From Bacteroidaceae bacterium (GTDB lineage Bacteria > Bacteroidota > Bacteroidia > Bacteroidales > Bacteroidaceae): DNA of 47,196 bases. Position numbers and translations under genes: made by a program. Shown piece by piece: positions 32,070 to 40,369 of the stretch. Numbering within the stretch: the stretch's first letter is position 1; each line of letters opens with the position of its first letter. The stretch spans positions 1-47,196 of the forward strand of contig JAFXZY010000060.1 in NCBI GenBank assembly GCA_017541025.1, read 5' to 3'. Below the pieces are notes generated by a model that saw only the letters and a program-made list of their open reading frames with translations, made no database searches and had not been told where the DNA came from.

Positions 32070-34799
32070 GTGTCAAACAATAGTTTTTTTCACCGCTTTC
32101 TGTTCATCATTACCATTCTGGTTACAGTTGGTAAGGCACAGGGACAAACCATTATCGAGGGGACGATAACGGACTCTCTTGGACGTGCGGTGGACGCTTT
32201 TATCACTATATCACCCAAAGGCACAGGCAATATCATCGGTTTTGCTGATACTGACGTAAATGGATACTATAAGCTTCAGTTCAAAAGTGAAACGGACTCC
32301 GTTGTGGTAACGGCTGCGGGAATAGGTATTGGTAATGTGTCACGTATTGTAGCCAACAAGTCCCAACGCTTGGATATTCGCGCTAATCAGAAGGAGATAG
32401 AACTCAAGGAAGTGTCTGTTAAGGCTGATAAGATACGGCAAAATGGTGACACACTGAATTATTTCGTTGGAACCTACCAGCAGCAGGGCGACCGCGTCAT
32501 CGGTGATGTACTAAAACGTATGCCTGGCATTGAGGTGTCTGAGAACGGGGGCATCAAGTACAACGGCAAGGCCATCAAAAAGTTCTACGTGGAGGAAATG
32601 AACCTGCTACAGGGTCGTTATGGCATAGCAACCAACAACATCAATGCACAGGACGTTGCCACCGTGCAGGTGCTTGAGAACCACCAGCCCGTAAAGATGT
32701 TACAAGGCAAGACCCTTACAGATGATGTTGCCATCAACCTGAAGCTGAAGAACTCAGCCAAAGGAACGATAGCCATCAACACTATGCTGGGAGGCGGTGC
32801 ACAACAGGCACAGACCTTAGGCAGCAATCCCTTATGGACAGCCGAGGCGGTAGGCATGTACTTTGCCAAACGCCGTCAAAACATGACATTATATAAAGGT
32901 AATAATACAGGCGAAGGTATATCAAAAGAACTTACACAGCACTATTCCAGTATCAATAGTGTAGGCCTTTACCCCTTCTGCCCAACGAATGTTATACAGC
33001 CCAGCGGCTCTGGTCTTCCGCAGAAGCGTACTTTTAACAACCACAGCCACATCGTTACGCTCAACCATTTGGAGAAACTGAACAAAGATACGGAGACAGG
33101 CATTAACATTGCCTATCATAACGACTGCATACGCAGGGAAGGAAATAGTCTGAGCGACATCTTTATAAATGATGACAGCAGATTGCTAACCCGAGAGATT
33201 CTGGCCAGTGAAACGAAGATAAACAACCTGAATGTGCAGGCGCGTTACAACTGGAATGCAGAAAACGGTTTCATGGCTAATGTGCTGAAGTTTGATACCA
33301 ATTGGAACAGCGACCATGTGGATGGTCTGATGGCGTCAGAACAGATGGGATTCGTACCTGTGAACTATGGCAACGAGCGTGTCCGCCAGCACTTCCGCCG
33401 TCCGGAACTCTCCATCTCGAACACCTTTAATACCATACGTAACATAGGCAAGAACACCTTTGACCTTCATTTCTCAGCCGGCTATGCACACCGTCCCAAT
33501 ACCCTCAACGTAGCAATTGACTCATTGGATTCACAATCCATAATCCACAACTCGCAATCATATCAGCAGGACATTAACTCCCACCATATTGCCGCTTGCT
33601 TCAACACCAGCTACGAGTTCCGCTTGGGCGATCATTTCCGCTTCAACTACGGCATCAACGCATCGGCCAATCTGCATGGCATCGTTACCGACCTTGATGG
33701 CGCAACCAACTTTCAACTCTCAACTTTCAACTCTCAACTAACCAATGACCTCTGGTACAACACCTACAACATAGCCCTTTGGCAAAGCTACAAATACAAT
33801 ACTCACGACTTAGACATCACCCTGGCTTTGCCGTTAGAGCTCTATACACAAACGCTGGACGACCGCATCCGCAAGGACAAGAACAGCTACACCCATCTGC
33901 TCTTTTTCCCTTCGCTCTCGCTCAATTGGGTCATCACCCGTAACCTCTGGTTCTCTGCAGGTGGCAACTACAGCAAGACCGTGGGTGATCCGGGCGGCAT
34001 CTATAGCGGCTACATTATGTCTAACTACCGCGCTTTCCAACGCAGCTACGTAGACCAACTCTCCGAGACCAAGAACTACAGTGCCAACGCAGGCCTGCGA
34101 TACCGTAGTGCCATTCGCGCCATCTTTGCCAATGTAGGCTTTAATTACCGCCGTACTCATGACAATCAGATTTATGGTTACAGCTACGAAGGTGCCACCA
34201 GCGTGGTGCAGGCTATCAACCAGCCCACCGTTGCCCAGACATACAGCATTAGCGGCGATGTCAGCAAAGGCTTTGATTTCTTGCGCTCTAACATTCGCAT
34301 CTTTGGCGGGTACCGCCTCTCTGAGAGTGAGCGTCTTATCTCCCAAAACCTATACCAATATCATGCTCAGGACATCAGCTTCGGCGGCAGTCTCTCGTTC
34401 TGTCCCGTAGAATGGATGGGCATCGTCTGCAGTAGCGGGTTCAACCTCAGTAGAAGTAAGACCAAGAGCACATCACTTACACCAGGTTGGAATGGGGCTA
34501 CCGTACGCAGCAGCACACAGCGCTTGTCCATGAGCCTATATCCTACCAAAACACTTACGTTGACACTGGCTGCCGAAGACAACTACAATAATCTGACGGA
34601 AGAGAACCGCCATGCCTGGTTCGGTGATGTCTCGGCCAAGCTCAAGCTGAAGCGTTTTGACTTAGAGCTCCAACTCAACAATATCTTTGACCAGCGCCAA
34701 TATACCCGCGTAACGTACAGCAGTCTGGACATCTACACACAGACCTCGCAACTGCGTCCCCGTAATGCAATCCTTACCGTAAGATTCAAACTTTTTTAA
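32070..34799 (+). CDS. TonB-dependent-receptor-like outer-membrane protein with carboxypeptidase-regulatory-like domain
   Basis: A 909-residue protein starting at GTG 32070; no in-frame ATG lies upstream at a sensible distance. Signal peptide about 1-25, then a carboxypeptidase-regulatory-like Ig domain (26-110, 'GTITDSLGRAVDAFITISPKG'). A TonB-box-like stretch 'LKEVSVKAD' comes next, followed by a plug ('GDVLKRMPGIEVSENGGIKYNG', 'VATVQVLENHQPVKML') and a long beta-barrel ending in Phe ('ILTVRFKLF'). It probably imports or senses a ligand through TonB. A GLPGLI gene follows 11 bp later, a common pairing. An in-frame tract of CAACTTT/CAACTCT repeats lies at 33708-33740. Confidence 0.85.
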   Translation: MSNNSFFHRFLFIITILVTVGKAQGQTIIEGTITDSLGRAVDAFITISPKGTGNIIGFADTDVNGYYKLQFKSETDSVVVTAAGIGIGNVSRIVANKSQRLDIRANQKEIELKEVSVKADKIRQNGDTLNYFVGTYQQQGDRVIGDVLKRMPGIEVSENGGIKYNGKAIKKFYVEEMNLLQGRYGIATNNINAQDVATVQVLENHQPVKMLQGKTLTDDVAINLKLKNSAKGTIAINTMLGGGAQQAQTLGSNPLWTAEAVGMYFAKRRQNMTLYKGNNTGEGISKELTQHYSSINSVGLYPFCPTNVIQPSGSGLPQKRTFNNHSHIVTLNHLEKLNKDTETGINIAYHNDCIRREGNSLSDIFINDDSRLLTREILASETKINNLNVQARYNWNAENGFMANVLKFDTNWNSDHVDGLMASEQMGFVPVNYGNERVRQHFRRPELSISNTFNTIRNIGKNTFDLHFSAGYAHRPNTLNVAIDSLDSQSIIHNSQSYQQDINSHHIAACFNTSYEFRLGDHFRFNYGINASANLHGIVTDLDGATNFQLSTFNSQLTNDLWYNTYNIALWQSYKYNTHDLDITLALPLELYTQTLDDRIRKDKNSYTHLLFFPSLSLNWVITRNLWFSAGGNYSKTVGDPGGIYSGYIMSNYRAFQRSYVDQLSETKNYSANAGLRYRSAIRAIFANVGFNYRRTHDNQIYGYSYEGATSVVQAINQPTVAQTYSISGDVSKGFDFLRSNIRIFGGYRLSESERLISQNLYQYHAQDISFGGSLSFCPVEWMGIVCSSGFNLSRSKTKSTSLTPGWNGATVRSSTQRLSMSLYPTKTLTLTLAAEDNYNNLTEENRHAWFGDVSAKLKLKRFDLELQLNNIFDQRQYTRVTYSSLDIYTQTSQLRPRNAILTVRFKLF
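33708..33740 (+). repeat. In-frame CAACTTTCAACTCT tandem tract in the receptor gene
   Basis: CAACTTTCAACTCT repeated about 2.3 times, translated as 'NFQLSTFNSQL'. The same family occurs in reverse orientation in the sigma factor gene (36710-36768) and, as A/T variants, near aroK and flotillin. Confidence 0.75.
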
Positions 34800-34810
34800 A
34801 CCAATAAATT

Positions 34811-35674
34811 ATGAACAGAAGATTTTATATTATCATTTTGGCCTTTGCTGCCATATGCAATGGGGCAAGTGCACAACAGAAACAGGGGAGGGTACATAGA
34901 CCATTGCCTGCTGACTATGGGATGAAGAAGCCAACCATGATTGGCCGAAGTAAAATAAGGATTAAGTATGCTTTCCAGCCAAAGGACATACACGACCCGG
35001 AAACGTGGATTGATTGTGGACAGTTGCTTGTCGGCGACGGGCTGACGCTCTATACGAGTTATTTTGTGGCGCAAAATGATTCGGCTCTGCGCGCATGGCT
35101 GAAAGCCAATCCCAAGAAGAGTTACTATCCCAATAGATTGTGCCTTCATGGGCGAGACTATGCTTTCTGGACGGAGTATCAGTATGGCTATTTCTATGTT
35201 CGTGAAAATGAACTGACCGAGTGGGCTATTATGCCCTTTCCTGAAATTACACACTATCGCTATAGTGAACCATGGCCCTCTATGAAATGGGAACTGAGTG
35301 ATGAACAGCAGACCATCTGTGGCTATCAATGTCAGAAAGCCACATGCCATTGGCGTGGCCGAGACTTTGCGGCATGGTTCACGCCAAAGATACCTATAAA
35401 GTCGGGGCCTTGGAAATTTGGGGGATTACCAGGCCTTATTATGAAGGTATATGATAGCAGACGCCTTTATCTATGGGAGGCTGTGGCCGTAGAGAAGGGC
35501 TCCTTTCCCATCTACCAACCTGATGAACATATGTATAAGAAGAGTACTCGCCAGAAAGTATGGAAAATGCAGAGCGAGTGGAACAAACGCCACAATGAGC
35601 TCGCTGGAGTGCTTGATTTCAACTTCCGTCCCAAAACAAAGCGTTACCCCTACGATCCCTTGGAGCTGGAATAA
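34811..35674 (+). CDS. GLPGLI family protein
   Basis: A 287-residue exported protein with signal peptide (1-21, 'MNRRFYIIILAFAAICNGASA'). The defining motif is in 'WKFGGLPGLIMKVYD' (about residue 200), and a conserved 'ICGYQCQKATCHWRGRDFAAWFT' block precedes it. The family is Bacteroidetes-specific, secreted, of unknown function, and often follows a TonB-dependent receptor-like gene as here. It is co-transcribed with the receptor. One possibility is a periplasmic partner of the receptor in peptide or protein handling; this is inference. Confidence 0.9.
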   Translation: MNRRFYIIILAFAAICNGASAQQKQGRVHRPLPADYGMKKPTMIGRSKIRIKYAFQPKDIHDPETWIDCGQLLVGDGLTLYTSYFVAQNDSALRAWLKANPKKSYYPNRLCLHGRDYAFWTEYQYGYFYVRENELTEWAIMPFPEITHYRYSEPWPSMKWELSDEQQTICGYQCQKATCHWRGRDFAAWFTPKIPIKSGPWKFGGLPGLIMKVYDSRRLYLWEAVAVEKGSFPIYQPDEHMYKKSTRQKVWKMQSEWNKRHNELAGVLDFNFRPKTKRYPYDPLELE

Positions 35675-35871
35675 TTACCATGCTGTATAATACTTAGCTG
35701 TCATAAGTATGATAGTTGAAACAGTCCACTTAACTACATGGTCAAAATGGATGAGTTTATAGAATTTCCAGAGGCTGCTAATTCAAACGGTTTACGGTTG
35801 TTGAAATTTACTGCCTAACGTAGTAGCAAAGATGATTGAACATTACGTTTTTGGATAAATCTTTACATACC
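35675..35871. other. Non-coding interval after the GLPGLI gene
   Basis: No gene, promoter or hairpin is evident up to the 150-bp repeat copy 2. The repeat's terminator hairpin (35876-35903) probably ends the receptor/GLPGLI transcript. Confidence 0.5.
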
Positions 35872-36021
35872 AAAAAGAGCAACCTCGCGGTCGCTCTTTT
35901 TTTAAGTTAGTATGTTTTTTGGATGCTTCGCAGCAACCGTGTTGTTTGTTTTAATTAAGCACTAACTTGTTTATATAGAAAAAGCAATAAAAATGTTATC
36001 TTGTTAAGTTCATGGAGTCCG
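35872..36021. repeat. 150-bp direct repeat, copy 2 (right boundary of the 6.3-kb module)
   Basis: It matches 29433-29582 over its full length with three substitutions. It includes the AGAGCAACC/GGTCGCTCT terminator and the AAGTTAGT/ACTAACTT stem. On the minus strand its first 26 bp encode the last residues ('DSMNLTR') and stop of the anti-sigma-like gene. Confidence 0.9.
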
Positions 36022-36473
36022 TCTGCTCAACAGCAAGTGCAGCCTGCTGTTCTGGCAGGGGTGTTACCTCCTGTACGGGATTCTCCATACTGTCTATTTG
36101 AGCATACTGGGCCTGCTGAGGCTCTTCTGAGCCATCGAAACTACGCTGAGCGGCCATTCCAATGGTGAGAATCAATGCTACTAAGCCTGCTGCCTGATAG
36201 AAAGGACGGAAAAAAGCCCCCCATGCGGCCCCTCTCCCCGCTCCCCCCAAGGGGAGAGCCTTAACTGTTTCACCCTCAATCATATGCAGCATACGGGTAT
36301 CGAAATCCTCACCCAGCGTGGGTTCTGCCTGTTCCTGCTGTACATCAAAGACGGCCTTGTAGGGCATCAGATGGACGGGCACCTCAGCTTGCTGGAAGAA
36401 AGTACGCAGAATTTGCTCCTCCTGTAGAGAAGTCTCGCACGCCCAATAGCGTTCCAATAATTGTTCTATGTAC

Positions 36474-36484
<11 letters not shown>
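35996..36484 (-). CDS. Anti-sigma-factor-like single-pass membrane protein, 3' end rewritten by a repeat
   Basis: A 162-residue protein whose opening 'MDYKYIEQLLERYWACETSLQEEQILRTFF' is typical of a Bacteroidales protein encoded right after ECF sigma genes. One hydrophobic helix lies near 'FYQAAGLVALILTIGMAA'. Its start overlaps the sigma factor by 11 bp, so it is probably the cognate membrane anti-sigma factor. A REP-like unit (36213-36259) is translated in frame just before the helix ('LPLGGAGRGAAWGAFF'). The C terminus and stop come from the 150-bp repeat, so the original tail may be missing. Confidence 0.7.
36213..36259 (+). repeat. REP-like unit inside the anti-sigma-like gene
   Basis: AGCCCCCCATGCGGCC is followed by CCTCTCCCCGCTCCCCCCAA and GGGGAGAG. 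This is a variant with a longer left arm, translated on the minus strand in frame. Confidence 0.75.
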
Positions 36485-37004
<520 letters not shown>

Positions 37005-37022
37005 CTCTCTGTCTATTATGAA

Positions 37023-37048
37023 GACGAACGAGGGCCGTAAATGTTACA
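37023..37048 (-). promoter_or_regulatory. ECF-type promoter of the sigma/anti-sigma pair
   Basis: On the minus strand TGTAAC (37043-37048), a 16-bp spacer, then CGTC (37023-37026). This matches the general ECF consensus and lies 18 bp before the sigma start, consistent with autoregulation. Confidence 0.65.
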
Positions 37049-37058
37049 GCCCCGTTTG

Positions 37059-37865
37059 TTAAAATTGTTTAATTATAGTTCCTCCTTCGCCATTAATACT
37101 GTCGGACCGTGTTATCACTACTTTCTGTACACCTAAATGGATGGCCTCGAAGGCATTCTCCAGTTTTGGAAGCATCCCGCCTGAGATAATACCGGAATCT
37201 CTATAATCGGCAAAGTCCTGTTCGGTAATAACGGGAATCACACTTTCATCATCATCGGCATTGCGGAGGACGCCTTTCTTCTCGAAGCAATAGGTGAGTG
37301 TGACATCAAAGTATGGAGCCAGAGAACAGGCCACCTTGCTGGCGATGGTGTCCGCATTGGTGTTCAGCAGATTGCCTGCGCCATCATGCGTAAGGGGTGT
37401 CATCACAGGCACCACACCCTCAGCAATCAGCTTGCAGAGCATCTCGCCATTGGCCTTGTCCACATCGCCCACAAAGCCAAAGTCCACCATCTGCTCTGTA
37501 CCGTCATCCATCACCATCTTCTTCAACGGGCGCTTATGACTCCTCAGGACATCCATATCAGCGCCTGTTAGTCCCAGCGCATTCACACCACGAGCCTGTA
37601 GGCCTGCCACAATATTCTTATTGACCAAGCCGGCATAGACCATTGTTACCACCTGTAGCATCTGAGCATCGGTAATGCGTCTGCCGCCCACCATCTTACT
37701 CTCTATTCCCAGGCTGGCAGCAATCTTGGTGGCACTTCTGCCTCCTCCGTGAACCAGCACTTTGATTCCTGGCAATTCTGCAAACTGAGTAAGCAGGTTA
37801 TTCAGCGATGTGGCGTCCTCTACCACAGCGCCCCCGACTTTTATGACGTTTACTTGTTGTTTCAT
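37059..37865 (-). CDS. argB: Acetylglutamate kinase (possibly acting on succinylglutamate)
   Basis: A 268-residue amino-acid kinase for the second committed step of arginine synthesis. 'VIKVGGAVVED' binds the phosphate donor, 'VLVHGGGRSATKIAASLG' and 'LLNTNADTIASKVA' are classical ArgB signatures. Some Bacteroidetes use N-succinyl rather than N-acetyl intermediates, and sequence reading alone does not decide. It shares one base of its start with the speA stop (TAATG), so arginine synthesis and arginine decarboxylation are coupled here. Confidence 0.92.
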   Translation of the reverse strand: MKQQVNVIKVGGAVVEDATSLNNLLTQFAELPGIKVLVHGGGRSATKIAASLGIESKMVGGRRITDAQMLQVVTMVYAGLVNKNIVAGLQARGVNALGLTGADMDVLRSHKRPLKKMVMDDGTEQMVDFGFVGDVDKANGEMLCKLIAEGVVPVMTPLTHDGAGNLLNTNADTIASKVACSLAPYFDVTLTYCFEKKGVLRNADDDESVIPVITEQDFADYRDSGIISGGMLPKLENAFEAIHLGVQKVVITRSDSINGEGGTIIKQF

Positions 37866-39757
37866 TATTCCAAATACGTGTATCCGTAGAGGCCGGCACG
37901 ATAGTTGCTGATAAACTCCTTGCCCTCACTCTCCGTAATCTTCCCGTCCTTGACGGCTTTGCTGACCCAAATCTCCAGGCGGCGAACCAGCTTCTTGGGG
38001 TCGTACTGCACATACTCCAAAACATCGGCAACCGTCTCTCCGTCGATAAACTGCTCAATGTTATAGCCGTTCTCGTCCACAGAGATGTGCACGGCATTGG
38101 TATCGCCAAAAAGGTTGTGCATATTACCCAGAATCTCCTGATAAGCACCTACCAGGAATACACCTATATAATAATGCTCGTCAGCCTTAACGGGGTGCAG
38201 GGGAATGTAGTTGGTCTGCTGACCGCCATTTACGTAAGCCGAAATCTTACCATCGCTGTCGCAGGTAATATCCTGCAGGGTAGCGCTACGGCTGGGTTGT
38301 TCTTCCAACCTCTCAATAGGCATAATGGGGAAGAGCTGGTCGATACCCCATGAGTCGGGCATACTCTGGAAGAGGCTGAAGTTGCAGAAGTACTTGTCGG
38401 CCATCTGCTTATCCAACTTGCGGAGCTCATCGGGCACATGCTTCTGATGATGTGCCAATTCGGCCACCTCGTGACTGATGGCCCAATAAAGGGATTCTAT
38501 CTGCGCACGGGTCTTGAGGTCGATAATGCCATGGCGGAAAAGGTCCAATGCCTCTTCGCGGATATCCTCAGCATCATGCCAGTCCTCCAGCATAGAGCGG
38601 GAAGAAAGCTTGTCCCAAATCTCGGTCAGGTCATGCACCAGCTTATGGTCATCAGGACCTGGCTCGAAATCCTCAGGCATCTGGGGAGCCGAAACGCTCT
38701 CCATTACATCAATCACCAATACACTATGGTGTGCAGCCAGAGAACGACCACCCTCGGTAATGATATTGGGGTGGGGGATGTTATTCTGATTGGAAGCCTC
38801 GGCAAGCGTATAAACGCAGTCGTTCACATACTCCTGAATACTATAGTTCACGCTGCTCTCGCTGTTGCTGCTTCGGGTACCATCATAGTCTACGCCTAAT
38901 CCGCCTCCGCAGTCCACAAATTCTATATTGAAGCCCATCTGGTGCAGCTGTACATAATACTGGGCCATCTCGCGCAAGGCAGTACTGATACGACGAATCT
39001 TGTTAATCTGGCTGCCGATGTGGAAGTGAATCAGCTTCAGGCAGTCGCGCAAGCCCATATCATCAAGCAGCTTCAACGCCATCAGCAACTCTGAACTGTT
39101 CAGACCAAACTTGCTGGCATCGCCTCCGCTCTCGCTCCATTTGCCAGAGCCGTTGCTGGCCAACTTGATGCGCACACCTAAGTTAGGACGAACACCCAAT
39201 CGTTCTGCAGTCTCGGCAATAATCTTCAGCTCGGGCAGTTTCTCTATCACCAGGAACACACGCTTACCCATCTTCTGAGCCAACAGAGCCAGCTCGATGT
39301 AGTTCTGGTCCTTGTGTCCGTTGCAGACAATCAGGCTGTCGCTGTCCATGTTGGTGGCCAGCACCACATGCAGCTCAGGCTTTGAGCCGGCTTCCAGACC
39401 CAGGTTGTAACGCTTGCCATGACTGATGATTTCCTCAACAACGGGACGCATCTGGTTCACCTTGATGGGGAAGATAATAAAATGCTCTCCGTTATAAGAG
39501 TATTCTTTCTCAGCCTTGCGGAAGCACTCGTCAGTCTTCTCAATGCGGTTGTCCAGAATATCGGGGAAACGCAACAGCACAGGAGCCGTCACATGGCGTG
39601 TTGCCAGATGGTCCACCACTTCCTTCAGGTCTATCTGCACCGAATTCTTCTTAGGGGTAACATACACATGCCCCTTATCGTTGATGCCAAAGTAGTTAAC
39701 TCCCCAACCTTTAATGTTGTAGAGCTCCTCCGAGTCTTCAATTCGCCATTTTTTCAT
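37865..39757 (-). CDS. speA: Biosynthetic arginine decarboxylase
   Basis: A 630-residue PLP enzyme of the SpeA type, making agmatine from arginine for polyamine synthesis. The PLP lysine is in 'FPIKVNQM'; 'GLEAGSKPELHVVLA', 'FHIGSQINKIRRISTALREMAQYY' and 'FVDCGGGLGVDYDGT' are family blocks. Length agrees with the family (about 630-660). It overlaps argB by one base. Confidence 0.95.
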   Translation of the reverse strand: MKKWRIEDSEELYNIKGWGVNYFGINDKGHVYVTPKKNSVQIDLKEVVDHLATRHVTAPVLLRFPDILDNRIEKTDECFRKAEKEYSYNGEHFIIFPIKVNQMRPVVEEIISHGKRYNLGLEAGSKPELHVVLATNMDSDSLIVCNGHKDQNYIELALLAQKMGKRVFLVIEKLPELKIIAETAERLGVRPNLGVRIKLASNGSGKWSESGGDASKFGLNSSELLMALKLLDDMGLRDCLKLIHFHIGSQINKIRRISTALREMAQYYVQLHQMGFNIEFVDCGGGLGVDYDGTRSSNSESSVNYSIQEYVNDCVYTLAEASNQNNIPHPNIITEGGRSLAAHHSVLVIDVMESVSAPQMPEDFEPGPDDHKLVHDLTEIWDKLSSRSMLEDWHDAEDIREEALDLFRHGIIDLKTRAQIESLYWAISHEVAELAHHQKHVPDELRKLDKQMADKYFCNFSLFQSMPDSWGIDQLFPIMPIERLEEQPSRSATLQDITCDSDGKISAYVNGGQQTNYIPLHPVKADEHYYIGVFLVGAYQEILGNMHNLFGDTNAVHISVDENGYNIEQFIDGETVADVLEYVQYDPKKLVRRLEIWVSKAVKDGKITESEGKEFISNYRAGLYGYTYLE

Positions 39758-39800
39758 TTTTTTTGGTTTTAAAAGTTGAAAGATTAGAGTTTAGAGGCTG

Positions 39801-39839
39801 TTTACGGTTTACTAATTCTCAATTTTCAATTTTCAATTC
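39801..39839 (-). repeat. A/T-rich TTGAAAATTGA tract at the aroK 3' end
   Basis: On the minus strand GAATTGAAAATTGAAAATTG then AGAATTAGTAAACCG. The aroK stop TGA lies in the first unit. Close relatives occur at 44061-44190 and 45637-45720. Confidence 0.7.
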
Positions 39840-40369
39840 CCTTCGAGGGCTAACATCTCTCTCAACAACTCAACGCTGGTTTTTATCTTGTCGTAATTAT
39901 CCAACAGGGTTACATCCAGGGTGTGCTTTGCCTTTTTGTAGTAGGGCTCACGCTCCTTCAGGGAATCCTTGATGTACTGCAGGAGTTCCTCCTCGGTCTT
40001 CCCCTTAATAAGAGGGCGCTCTATCTTCCCCATTTTCAGATGCATAGCCAGCACATCAGGCGAGGCTTTCAGATAGACTGTTTCTGCCAGTGAGTTCATG
40101 TAGTCCATATTATCGAAGAAACAGGGGGTTCCTCCGCCACAGGAGAGCACGATATTCTGGAACTCAGCAGCCTCGTGTAGCATGTTACGCTCTATCTCAC
40201 GAAAACCGGCTTCACCCTTCTCGGCAAAAATCTGTGCTACGGTTCGGTGGTAACGCATCTCTATGTACCAGTCCAGATCGTAGAACTGGATACCAAGGGA
40301 GAGGGCCAGCTGTCGGCCAACTGTAGTCTTGCCCGACCCCATGTAACCTATCAGGATGATGCTTTTCAT
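39833..40369 (-). CDS. aroK: Shikimate kinase
   Basis: A 178-residue kinase phosphorylating shikimate in aromatic amino-acid synthesis. Walker A 'GYMGSGKTTVG' is at residues 8-18, the shikimate-binding Asp in 'DLDWYIE', and 'LSCGGGTPCF' and 'RPLIKG' follow. ATG 40369 is chosen because it gives the family N terminus 'MKSIILIGYMG' and overlaps the topA stop by ATGA; the longer frame to 40432 lies within topA. The final codons and TGA run into a simple-sequence tract. Confidence 0.93.
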   Translation of the reverse strand: MKSIILIGYMGSGKTTVGRQLALSLGIQFYDLDWYIEMRYHRTVAQIFAEKGEAGFREIERNMLHEAAEFQNIVLSCGGGTPCFFDNMDYMNSLAETVYLKASPDVLAMHLKMGKIERPLIKGKTEEELLQYIKDSLKEREPYYKKAKHTLDVTLLDNYDKIKTSVELLREMLALEGN

